Assembly: GCA_011800155.1 (NCBI GenBank)
Contig: CM022376.1
Location: forward strand, 1,736,001-1,800,000
Direction: 5' to 3'
DNA: 64,000 bases
Origin: Flammulina velutipes
Taxonomy: Eukaryota > Basidiomycota > Agaricomycetes > Agaricales > Physalacriaceae
Shown here: positions 10,925 through 19,776 of the stretch, one piece after another
How positions within the stretch are numbered: the stretch's first letter is position 1
Layout: each line of letters starts with the position of its first letter
The notes under the pieces: generated by a model
What the model was told of the DNA's origin: nothing
Databases searched by the model: none
The model's input: the letters and a program-made list of their open reading frames with translations, nothing else
Position numbers and translations under genes: made by a program

Positions 10925-11536
10925 CGACTACCTGTACTGTCGACAAAATTAGCAGGTGAGTAATGAGAAAGAGATTGAGAACTTACTTGGTGTAGGTCCA
11001 GGCAAGTGACAGCGGGAGCCTGCACGTCAGAGGGGGCGTCGACGGTGGTGGTCGAAAGCTAAGTGACGTTCGCTATGCAGATTTGGTTGGCCCTACCAGA
11101 TCATTGGACATTAATTGGACACATACCCTATACCTCCGGGAATATGTGGAATGGTTGGTGCCATCGTCAAGAGCAGGATCCATCGTGCTAGGATATGTGA
11201 TTGTTAGGCATAGAATGGGTTGTGGAAGGATTCTATGTCCACAACTTTGGTCGTTTCGGAGACCCTGGACCAAGGCCCGGGATATTGACCATTGGACATT
11301 AATTGGACACAAACTCGATGCGTCGCTATGGCTCAAATAATGATCAGGATATATTTCATACACGGTTTATACACTATTCTACTGACTTGCGATAGCTTTA
11401 CAAGTGTGCACGACACTTATATGTACCAGTCGCAGGCAAGTTGGATCAGTTGGGTTCGGATGTCCGGGAAGCGGCAGAGCGGCATGAAAGGGTACGATCA
11501 GATTCCGCGGGAACAAATTTTCATCCAACCATCATC
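10925..11536. promoter_or_regulatory. Divergent upstream region with a 22-base direct repeat
   Basis: This gap separates the minus-strand gene set (ATG 10924) from the plus-strand pair (ATG 11537). The 22-mer cattggacattaattggacac+a occurs exactly at 11102-11123 and 11290-11311. Within it the half-sites tggaca-ttaa-ttggaca are themselves repeated. It is a plausible binding site for a factor controlling both gene sets, but no promoter element can be assigned with certainty. Confidence 0.45.
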
Positions 11537-12117
11537 ATGTTGTTGAAAATGTAAGTGCGCTCGTCGAAATCAGGGTTCCCTGTTTCTGATGTGATACAGG
11601 TTCAAGGGCACCCGCAAGGATTTCCTCCTGTATTTCCTGGATCGCTTCGAGACCGCCAAGTCCCAAGGGCAGACTGCACTGGTCGTCGACATAGTTTTCC
11701 TCTTTTACGTCCGCCGATACACTTGGTGGGTCCCCATCGACGAAGAGCTCATTGCCGGCACAACCTACGATGAAAACACCCTGCCGCCGGATGTCATGGC
11801 GACCAAGGGCGCGAAGATGATCGAATTGCGCGAGGTACGTCTGAATTAACCATGGCGCTGCTATTACTGATTCACGGACGCAATAGCTCATCAACAACTA
11901 CTACGAGTATGTCTACGCGCGCCACAACCTCTGCGAGGACATCTACAAGTTCGAGCAACGTTTCAAAACAGAGTTTTGCATGGTGGATCACACGGGGAGG
12001 AAGGCTACGGCGACGAGGAACTTTGAGTTGGAGCCTGAGCAGGATTACAGCGACGTTCCTGGATTGCCTGGACCCCAGCCGGGGATGAGCCGTCTGTGGA
12101 AGGTGGTGCCTGCTTAA
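11537..12117 (+). CDS. Short WW(V/L)P-motif protein, paralogue of the downstream N-terminus
   Basis: Exon 1 is tiny: ATG 11537, MLLK plus AT, donor gtaagt. The join restores ATG TTC (MF). Exon 2 reads FKGTRKDFLLYFLDRFETAK and includes YTWWVPIDEELIAGTTYDEN and ATKGAKMIELRE. Exon 3 reads LINNYYEYVYARHNLCEDIY and ends SRLWKVVPA, stop 12115-12117. It is about 165 residues. The YTWWVPIDEE..TTYDENTLPPDVMATKGAKM segment matches FTWWLPMDQEPDDSTVYDEA..EDMALKGQAL in the next gene, so the two are paralogous over their N-termini. Function is unknown. Confidence 0.65.
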
Positions 12118-12326
12118 ATTTTTTCTGCTTTGGCCTGTAGACGTCGGCAACTAGTTGAATACACGTGGCTCCATTATTCTGTACGATTCGACGGTGTTCT
12201 AACGATGTGACTTTGTACTGCTGAGCCGAAGAGGTAAGCTAACTACACGAAAAGCCTGCCCCTCTTTTCCTTCGTTCGACAACTCTAACGGTTAACCTAA
12301 CATCGCATCAACCTGGATCCTTCGAG

Positions 12327-14363
12327 ATGGCAGTGTATGTATCTGATATTCTGTTCTCGGATCATCCTAACATTGATACAGGGATGTATCTCCATTTCGC
12401 CGGAATTGGGCCAAGGGTCAGCGGCTGGAGTTTCTCAACTGCCACCAAGATGCACATCGAGCGAAACGACGCAAAGGCCGAAACGCAGGTTTTGAATACG
12501 CCCACGAAGTCGTCAACGCTTTCGTCAAGAAATTTACATGGTGGTTGCCTATGGACCAGGAGCCGGATGATAGCACGGTCTACGACGAAGCGACACTCAG
12601 CGAGGAAGATATGGCGCTCAAAGGACAGGCTTTAAGTCGCCTGACGAAGGTGAGCCTTTTTTTCTTTGCATAGAATTCTTTTCTAACTCCCGCAGGGCAT
12701 CGAAAACTTCTTTGAGAATCGTTGGGGGTCAGCAGACCCAATCGCGCGCATGACGAAGGCAGACATTGCTCGCAATCCACTGGCTGCCCTCCTCGCCAAG
12801 GTGTCGGGCGTCAAGCTCCAAGGGCAACGTCGTCGAGGTCTTACTCCCTTCCAAATGTGGTCAAAAGAGCAGTTCGGGACCGTTCGAGACGATGTGGACG
12901 AGGAAGTGGAGGAGGAGTGCGTTAGCTCACAGAGGGGACGTGTGGCGAAGGCGCAAGCTCATTCGATGGCAGCGTTCAAAGCGCTACCGGCTGATGAGCA
13001 AGCAGTGTGGAAGGAGCGGGCCCGGGAGGATCAAGCGGCGGTAGCGAGGGCAAAGGAGGCATTGAGCGGTCCTCTTACTCCTCTTGGTCCAGTTGAAACG
13101 CAAGAGTGCGTCACTTTCTTTCTTTCATACCCTGCCCTTCACTAACTTTTCTCAGAGTCATTGATAACCTGGCGAATACGATGCAGGAATTTATCGAAGG
13201 GTTGGCCATCCTCACGAGTGGCAACGTCTCTATAATTTGGGCTGGCCCGGAACCTGTGAAAGGTGGCCAAGTGAACGTCGTATCATAAGTGCAGGTTTTG
13301 TATTCCCTTGCATATTTGGTCACGCTATATTCTAGAGTGCACGCGGGAGCGAACAAGGCTGCTATCCCGGAGACGTTCGATATGGCGGGCGGTGAACGGG
13401 GGAAGAGGCGTCGCAAGATAGTCGAAACAGCGTTCGGCGAGTTCGCCATGGAATGCTTCAGTGCGTGTTCAGGCCATACGCGTAATGTGTGCTAATGTAT
13501 TTTTAGCCATAAGTGAGCAAGAGAAGCGCACACTTCCGACAGTCGCCGTGTCCCAGACCATGCCCTCGTTCATGAGACAACCTAAGCCTTGGAATACTGT
13601 TGGGGAAGCCCTCCCAGTCCTGTCTACCGCCTCGCCACTTCCCCTCCATGGATCCTCAGCACACAAGCGCCCTGCCGACACGAATCTGGAGGGCTCGAAC
13701 GCCAAGAAACGAGGTTCGGTTTTGGACGACAACGAGGACTACGAACCCGACGATCAGACACTCGGTCCCACTGAGACTAGGGCGATGCCAAGGAGAGGAT
13801 CAAGAGCAGCGTCGGGCAATTCTCCCGCTCCTCCCTCGAGCGTCCCTCCCTTGGCCTCCTCTCCTCCTGCTCCTCCCTCGGCCTCTCCTCCTCCCGTTCC
13901 TCCTCCCGTTCCTCCTCCCGCTCCTCCCGAGAAGGAGATCAGGTTGCTCCCAGATTGGATCGCACGGGCCGAAGAACGACTCCTGGCTTTTGACGTGCCG
14001 GTGGAGTTCCGAAAGGTCATCGAGCTTTGGGTACAATTAGAAACCCAGGATCCTGCGAAGTTCCCCGATCCCCTCCCCTTTCTACCCGCTACAAAACGAC
14101 CCGGTTGGGTCACCTTTTGGATTGCCCGAGGACGCTCCAGGGAGGACGATTTTTCGTCGAAGAAGCACACAGCCCTCTCGAGAGAATTTTGGCAGTGGTG
14201 GATTTCCATTCAGCCAACGTGGCGCGGAGTGAAAATAGGCGACATATGTGTCATGAACGAACACCGTCCCGATGCTGGCGACGAATCTTGGGGATCTTTG
14301 GACACACGTGGAATCAACGGATTTCTTTCCGTGCTGATGGCGCTCGGCTGGTGGGGGAGGTAG
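12327..14363 (+). CDS. Large uncharacterised protein of an Agaricomycete-expanded family, one broken splice donor
   Basis: Exons read: MAV plus DVSPFRRNWAKGQRLEFLN to LSRLTK; GIENFFENRWGSADPIARMT through LTPFQMWSKEQF to VETQE; VIDNLANTMQEF to GPEPVKGGQVNVVS; VHAGANKAAIPETFDMAGG to FAMECF; and a last exon with a nuclear-looking KKR, a Pro/Ser-rich linker and a C-terminal module from LPDWIARAEERLL to MALGWWGR (stop 14361-14363). The pattern of an LTPFQxW segment, a G-G-P-x-P-x-x-G-G-x-x-N-V segment followed by VHAG, and a C-terminal W-x-W-W-x-x-I-Q-P...W-G module ending in WWG belongs, from memory, to a family abundant in Agaricomycetes without a named domain. One intron cannot use a normal donor: reading frame requires splicing right after gtatc at 13275, where the sequence is ataagt instead of gtaagt. 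The gene may be damaged. Confidence 0.6.
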
Positions 14364-14617
14364 CAGTGGATAGTATGACAGACTTAAGTGACTGGTATCG
14401 GGCGTCGAGTGATGTAGGTTGGGTTCTATCGTGTTTGGTGTAGTCTACCTCGGACTTTTTCTTGTTCATTGCATACATATGTTATTGTTATTTTGTACCA
14501 TGACCTATATGTACAATGTATATCTTGCTGAGCTGTAAAGCACGAGGCGCATCCACCGCTTCTGGGGGCAATATTGCCCCGACGACTGTGTATTAGATCC
14601 AGAGGCATTCGGACGGT
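14364..14617. other. Gene-free spacer with a degenerate edge of the 187-bp repeat
   Basis: There is no open frame of interest. A gcacgaggcgcatccaccgc motif at about 14540 resembles gcacgaagcgcatccagcgc in the tandem repeat that follows, so it is probably an eroded partial copy. Confidence 0.5.
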
Positions 14618-15092
14618 GCGTTCCCGCCGCTTTCACCCATTCCCGTACTTTTGGGTACACACGGGATTTGCCGGGGTCTGGTACATCCGTGGCGCACGAA
14701 GCGCATCCAGCGCTTCTGGGTACGATATGGCCTCAATTACACTAGATACCTTGTGAAGTCCCTTTTGCCAGTATGAATGTCATTTTTTAAAGCATTTGCA
14801 AGGCGCGTTCCCGCCGCTTTTGCCCATTCCCGTACTTTTGGGTACACACGGGATTTGCCGGGGTCTGGTACATCCGTGGCGCACGAAGCGCATCCAGCGC
14901 TTCTGGGTACGATATGGCCTCAATTACACTAGATACCTTGTGAAGTCCCTTTTGCCGGTATGAATGTCATTTTTTAAAGCATTTGCTAGGCGCGTTCCCG
15001 CCGCTTTTGCCCATTCCCGTACTTTTGGGTACACGCGGGATTTGCCGGGGTCTGGTACATCCGTGGCGCACGAAGCGCATCCAGCGCTTGTA
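14618..15092. repeat. 187-bp tandem repeat, about 2.5 copies
   Basis: The motif gcgttcccgccgcttt recurs at 14618, 14805 and 14992, a period of 187 bases. Each unit continues with cccattcccgtacttttggg, tacacacgggatttgccggg, gcgcatccagcgcttctggg and a conserved AT-rich tail (cattttttaaagcatttgc). The first two units are nearly identical; the third stops after gcgcatccagcgcttg. The unit contains short inverted motifs such as gcgcatccagcgc. Position near the right edge suggests a subterminal repeat. Confidence 0.9.
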
Positions 15093-15347
15093 GATGTTCT
15101 ATTGATTGATACACTGGTAAAATGAATAGAATAATGAATAAAGATGATATTTCCGAACTATTGGAGGTCGTAGCAGCCCGCTATCCGCGCCTATCCCGCC
15201 ATATCTGCCCAATAGCGCGCCAGAGGGTTAATGCCGGGAATTGCCGCTGAAAAGACAGCCCGAGAAGCCCGAAAATGATAGCTTTTAAAAGAATACTTTA
15301 ATAAGGGAGTTAAATATAATTATTACAAGGGAGAAATAAACTGTGCT
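15093..15347. other. Gene-free AT-rich spacer
   Basis: I see no gene. It lies between the 187-bp repeat and the right-edge palindrome cluster, and contains AT-rich runs near 15100-15150 and 15290-15340. Confidence 0.5.
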
Positions 15348-15402
15348 AATTTGAGTGTTTATAACCACACATGAAGGCAAAGCCCTGTGTGGCTACAACC
15401 AC
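15348..15402. repeat. Right-edge GTGGTTATAACCAC-type motifs
   Basis: The stretch 15348-15372 (aatttgagtgtttataacca, continuing cacat) differs from 3894-3918 at one position. A second diverged palindrome, gtggctacaaccac, is at 15389-15402. Just outside begins the 5' half of the split gene. I read this as the right end of the large element. Confidence 0.6.
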
Positions 15403-16156
15403 TACCTTTTGGGTAATATTACAGCCTGGCCTGCGAGGTCGAGGGCGTGGAAGAAGCCAGAGTCGGATTCGATCGCGAAGCAGGCTCCATGCCTTGAGCT
15501 TGAGCATTACTCATACTCAGCATCTGACCGGGGGACGGGGATGCCATCGTCAGCGACGTCTCCATCCCAGCATAGTATGGATCATATGAACCCGTCAGCG
15601 ACGTCTTCATCCCAGCAGCATATGGATCATATGGATCGTTGGCGAAAAATTGATCATAGTCAATTGGCAAGGGGAATGTTAGTGGGAAGGGAGTCGTCGG
15701 CAATGGGAAGGGAGTCGTCGGCAATGGGAAGGGAGTCGTCGGCAATGGGAAGGGAGTCGTCGGCAATGGGAAGGGAGTCGTCAGCAACGTCCCCTCAGTA
15801 CCCGGGTTGGCAAGAAAATGAGCATTTGTCTCAATCGGCGCTGGTGCGAAGAAGGACGCTGGCCGTGCTGGCCGTGGTATAGGCGCATGAAGGAGCACCG
15901 GACTGGAGTCTTCTTCCAGTCTGAGTTCGTCCTTAGGAGCTGCCAAAGCGTTCTCTATGCCTGCGGTTGCCCAGGAGATGTCCTGGTTCTGACACCACCT
16001 GCCATTACCAGCTGACGATGGTTGGGATGATTGGTAGCCCTGTAGATGTTATGAGATGTCAGTCATTGTGAATCAAAATGGTGCAACGAACAACCTGCGA
16101 GTTGTAATCGTAATCGCTCCATGTGGCGGGGACATCAAAATCAAAGTACGAAGTCA
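15403..16156 (-). pseudogene. 5' half of the leucine-zipper-like gene split by the element
   Basis: Exon 1 starts at ATG 16156 (MTSYFDFDVPATWSDYDYNS, then Q). The donor reads gttgttc and the acceptor ctacag at about 16042. Exon 2 begins GYQSSQPSSAGNGRWCQNQD and runs through a repeat of TTPFPLP (five copies), then YDPYYAGMETSLTMASPSP and STPSTSQARL. Read straight, a stop follows at 15419, but CT|gtaatatt there also makes a usable intron donor. The intron would then run into the 11.5-kb element. Its natural continuation is the family-matching 3' half at 3203-3866. The short Asp/Tyr-rich N-terminus (FDFDVPATWSDYDYN) and Pro/Ser-rich spacer suit a transcription-factor-like activation region, but that is a guess. 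Confidence 0.6.
15687..15791 (-). repeat. 21-bp in-frame minisatellite, five copies
   Basis: The unit gggaagggagtcgtcggcaat (21 bases) is repeated about five times with very few differences. It encodes the heptapeptide LPTTPFP on the minus strand inside the split gene's second exon. Because 21 is a multiple of three, copy-number changes keep the frame. Confidence 0.9.
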
Positions 16157-16789
16157 TTTCAGGAGAAATTCGCCTCAGAGAAACATAGAGGGGGAGAGGG
16201 TTTAGATAGACTAGAGATTGGCGATGTGCGGGTAGAGAGTGAAGGAGAGTGAAGAAAAGGCGGGTAGAGTCCCTGTGGTCGCGAAAACATGGCTTCAAAT
16301 CAAAAATCAATCAAAGGTACGATTTACACTGTGCTCCGAGAGGATGCAAAGAAGACAGACATCGGGTGCAGTGGAATGAACGTGATCCTAAATCATCCTG
16401 GTCCTGGCGACCAGACATTCTCTATCGCGATTCATGTACAGTACCCCAGCAATAGTGAGGCGAGGCTGCTGCCCTGATCGAGCTAATTCGGTTGCCACGG
16501 TACAGATCTCCAAGAAAAAAGGCATTCGACTGACTGAGCCATGAGAGAGGGAGGCGTGAGAGAAGGAGGCAAGATTGATCGAATTGAACCGTGGTCCGTA
16601 CATGTTACCACGCACTTGATCCTTTGTCAAGTTCTTCATCAACGAACATTTTATTATTATCGGGCAAGGGCCATATGTTCTCAAACTCGGGTACGCGGGC
16701 GGGTCGAGTCAGTCAAGGATCAAGACGTCAAGTTTCCACTGCGATGCGATGGCTATATGGTTATATGGTCATATGCGTAAAGCCCATTC
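16157..16789. other. Upstream region, no gene supported
   Basis: A 62-codon plus-strand frame at 16289-16477 (MASNQKSIKGTIYTVLREDA) has no recognisable motif and overlaps the likely promoter of the minus-strand gene at 16156. I do not call it as a gene. Confidence 0.4.
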
Positions 16790-16979
16790 AAATGATCAGA
16801 TTGACCAACCGCTCGGTAAGTTCATCACCGCTCACCAAAAATTCCCGGTGTATTTGGCTTCCTTCCCCCAGACAGCCTTCTTCTGCCATCCTCAGGTTTA
16901 CCCCTGGGATTCGCATCACTGTACGTATTACGTTCCGAGTCAGTTATAAGCATTTGTGGGGCACGGTCTCCCCATCCAC

Positions 16980-17760
16980 CACTGTCTTGTCTTCTATGCC
17001 GGACTACTCTTCTATGCCGGACTCTTCTATGCCGGACTACTCGTCTCTTTTGACCTTCCCTGATCCTCACGAGGACAGCAAAAAACGTACTGGTGCCATC
17101 ACAAATTTGCGCGTTCCACATCCTTACGCACGCCTCTATGCCATGAAGGAGGAGGTCAAGAAGGGGGGCGCCGAGGGCAGCAGACGCAAGATTTGGAATC
17201 ATAAGCTCGAAAAATCCTTGTTCAGCCCCTACGAACTGTATGTATTTGCAGCTTTGGATAACACCTGCCAGACACTTATTCGCACGATTAAGGTTAAATA
17301 TGGGAGCGCCACTTCGGCGAAAGATCTATGTGGCAAGCCTCGAAGCACATATCGACCATTTGCATAGCCAACTACTAGAGTAGGTCGAAATTCTGCGCTT
17401 GTTGTTTCTTGATCTTTTACTATGTCTCTTCAAGCCTCAGTCTCTGGCCTACACGCTTACAGGACCTCAAACCTTTCGAAGGTTTAAACTCGAAACTCAT
17501 CAAGGTGTGTTGCTTCTTCAAGCGCTGCCGACGCCGCCGTAATCAATAGAATTTCTGCAGAGTATGGTTTCCGGAATCCACTACGATGTATCGGAGGCAA
17601 GGCTCAAGCTGTTGGCACTACAACGCAGTGTAAGTCCCAATGGTTCTCTTCGGCTACACAAGCTCTTCATAGTTCCCCTGGTATAGAACAATAGTCTAGC
17701 TAACGACATTCAACATTCAAGCTTCAAAGTGAGAACAACCTGCTCCAGGAACACCCAGGA
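16980..17760 (+). pseudogene. Leucine-zipper-like family fragment, duplication copy 1
   Basis: Spliced pieces read SSMPDYSSMPDSSMPDYSS, VPHPYARLYAMKEEVKK, RKIWNHKLEKSLFSPYEL (donor gtatgt), APLRRKIYVASLEAHIDHLH then SQLLE, DLKPFEGLNSKLIK (donor gtgtgt), SMVSGIHYDVSEARLKLLAL then QRS (donor gtaagt), and NNSLANDIQ. The RRKIYVASLEAHIDHLHSQLL block has heptad-spaced leucines. Directly after SQLLE is a TAG where copy 2 has TGG (W), so copy 1 probably carries a nonsense change at an exon end. It is the same family as the gene split by the KDZ element. No start codon with convincing context is seen, so I treat it as a remnant. The MPDYSS triplication (16.99-17.04 kb) is a local 18-27-base repeat. 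Confidence 0.6.
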
Positions 17761-17807
17761 ACACCGAAGTGCGCCGTGGAGATACCAGCAATAGGTGCAT
17801 AAATAAT

Positions 17808-18189
17808 ATACTGTACTCGCATGAATGTAAGCTACGGACCCGGGTGCGTAACGTACCGCATGCTGGATACCGACCTTTGTGTTACGCGTTATGCCCATCT
17901 CAACTTGGATACCAACTATTGTCGGCTGGCGACCTCCAGCTGTCGCAGCATCGATAGAAGACCGGGGGAGACGATGGAAATGAATCAGACAAATATACAT
18001 ACATTAATGAACAGTATTCTCGTTGACAAGTGCTTATTTTCAAGTTATCTATACTTGCGCCACACTTCTCCGTAACGCACTCTACATTAGATACGACCTC
18101 TGCGTTACGCGTTACGACCCCGCCACATATGATACGTAACGAGGGCTGCGTTATGCGTTACGTATCTTACATTCATGCGAGTACAGTAT
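17808..18189. mobile_element. 382-bp MITE with perfect 24-bp terminal inverted repeats
   Basis: The left end atactgtactcgcatgaatg+taag (17808-17831) is the exact reverse complement of 18166-18189. Internally, gcgttacgcgttacg-type motifs are repeated in both orientations (gtgcgtaacgtac near 17850, cgttacgcgttatgc near 17880, ctgcgttacgcgttacg near 18100, gcgttatgcgttacg near 18150). No coding capacity. A target-site duplication is not obvious. It is absent from duplication copy 2, so it inserted after the duplication or was lost there. Confidence 0.8.
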
Positions 18190-18620
18190 TCTCTCGACCT
18201 TCTCATTCATCGTGTGGCGCACCCAATGTACTATTCTGGCCGGCGGGTCTCTCCACTCCACCTACAACCTTTTCTCATTTTTTTGTCACAGAATGTTTGT
18301 TTGCACCTACTACAAGTCCTTTTTTCAAGTAGCAGTTCTCTGAATACAAGTGTAGATTGTTTTATCTGTCCGGACCCTGATTCGGATGTCCCCGAAGAGT
18401 ACAACATTTCGCAAACTTCCTGTTCGAGTAACCATTATGTCATAGATTTTCACTTCAACCATTACCTCCATGGCGGGCACATACAATTCTTGAGTCACCT
18501 CTTGACCTGTAAGCGCTGAGGTATTTGAGCCTGACATTGAAACTTGCATGCTTTCTTTTCTGTCTAGGTGTCTAGGTAGGGACCAGAGGGAAGCTGCGCC
18601 ATTGATCAAACCATTGTGAT

Positions 18621-18765
18621 AGCTATATCTCACGGGGCTCTGTGATTCAAATGTTCGATTACAGTACATTTTTGGCCTACTTGGTATTATATAGCTATTC
18701 TCACTTCAATTTTATACTGACCGTTTGCAGGCGAAGGTGCAAAACAAGAAGGTGGCGTCCAGTCC
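18621..18765 (+). repeat. Short dispersed repeat (GGGGCTCTGTGATTC family), copy a
   Basis: It contains ggggctctgtgattcaaatg, ggtattatatagctattctc and gcaggcgaaggtgcaaaaca. The closest relative is 25650-25790 in the duplicated segment. Reverse-orientation relatives are at 41971-42050, 50527-50600, 50640-50737 and 51649-51746. Confidence 0.75.
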
Positions 18766-18971
18766 ATACATTCCCACGCTTGATTGTCGTGCGCCGTGAT
18801 CTTTGACATAAGGGTCAATCTTGACCACTGCTGATTTTTTATGGTAGAGTGTACTTCGTATTATCCGTGTGGTGATTATAAACATTAGGGTCAGGTGGGT
18901 ACAGCGCATATTTAGTCACGTACTCCTGTATATACTCCTATTTAATTTGTCTTTTTCCCTTTACCGTCGAA

Positions 18972-19776
18972 ATGTCTAGCAGCCCTCCCAGGATAAAGCC
19001 AAAGCTCACTCGGTGAAAAGTCTGTTGCTCACATATTGTCTGCAGCCTCCAAGGCAGTCAAAGATAAGACCGACATCGACATCGCTTATAGGAGGTATTA
19101 GCTCCTTTCTCTAACTTGCCTATGAACTGATATCGTCTATCCATGTTAGCTTGATGATTTCCTTCAACAACTACTGCATCAACGAAAATTTCATCTCTCC
19201 GGGAACCAACATTTACAAGGTCACGAAACTCGACGCAGAAACTGATTTATGGATCATTGCTTGGGTTATGGAAGAGTAAGTGATATGACTTCGTATTCTT
19301 CAGGCCATAGCTTTGAATCTACGCTATAGGTGTGATGGGAAAAATCAACACGGACGACCTCACGAAGGTGCTATCAGATCTTGGTCGAAGGCCTCCAAAA
19401 TGCGATCTGCTGTTTCAAAGGGATTTGGCATTGACGGTGGCAAAGGAAACCTCAACTGGGATGCGAAAACTGGATACGGGAATCCTTCCTTGTCATTAGT
19501 CCTCGCAAGCTACTTCCGCGGTCTCCATCGTCGCAAGGTGATAATCTCTCTCCTCTCTAAACGTGGCATAAGACTTACAATGACACTACTAGGCTCATTC
19601 CTATGGGCATGTTGTTAATAGTAATTTGTTTCGCAGAGGGGGACTCAGCGGCAGTCCGAAGATTTACGTTGGTCTCTTCGTCAAATCTGCGAGCAGGGGG
19701 GATGGTCGAGTCACCTTCCAAACCCAACTATTATCAAATACTTGACTACCTTGAATAGTGAAGAGGCAGAGTAGAG
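18972..19776 (+). pseudogene. Internally deleted Crypton recombinase gene, duplication copy 1
   Basis: It starts MSSSPPRIKP and continues with SFNNYCINENFISPGTNIYK, LDAETDLWIIAWVMEE, MRSAVSKGFGIDGGKGNLNW and GNPSLSLVLASYFRGLHRRK. It then jumps directly to the C-terminal LRQICEQGGWSSH-type and IIKYL residues. The N-terminal DNA-binding (SAM-like) part and the last recombinase box are kept, but the middle with the first catalytic Arg is missing. A missing G after cgcagagggggactcag shifts the frame in the HxxRRG box, and His is already Asn/Leu-like there. A non-functional relic, sister of 26334-27217. Confidence 0.8.

Larger units (their letters stand above)
3867..15402. mobile_element. Putative ~11.5-kb KDZ element with cargo genes
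   Basis: The proposal rests on three observations. The same 14-base palindrome family occurs in clusters at both edges (3867-3975 and 15348-15402), including a near-identical 25-base stretch. A KDZ transposase gene lies just inside the left edge. The outside flanks are the 3' and 5' halves of one minus-strand gene in the right order and orientation, as expected if the element inserted into it. Inside, in order: KDZ transposase (minus), two-module RNase H1-N-like protein (minus), two unknown genes (minus), a divergent promoter region with a 22-base repeat, two plus-strand genes, and a 187-bp tandem repeat. I found no clear target-site duplication, and the matching 25-mers are direct rather than inverted, so exact ends are uncertain. 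A smaller KDZ element with fortuitous neighbours remains possible. Confidence 0.55.

Noticed and set aside
3867..15402. A TET/JBP dioxygenase gene expected next to KDZ elements
   Set aside because: I looked for an HxD...H dioxygenase pattern in the cargo genes and did not find one.
16591..17367. 258-codon continuous plus-strand frame
   Set aside because: It reads through clear introns of the leucine-zipper-like remnant; the spliced reading fits the duplicated copies better.
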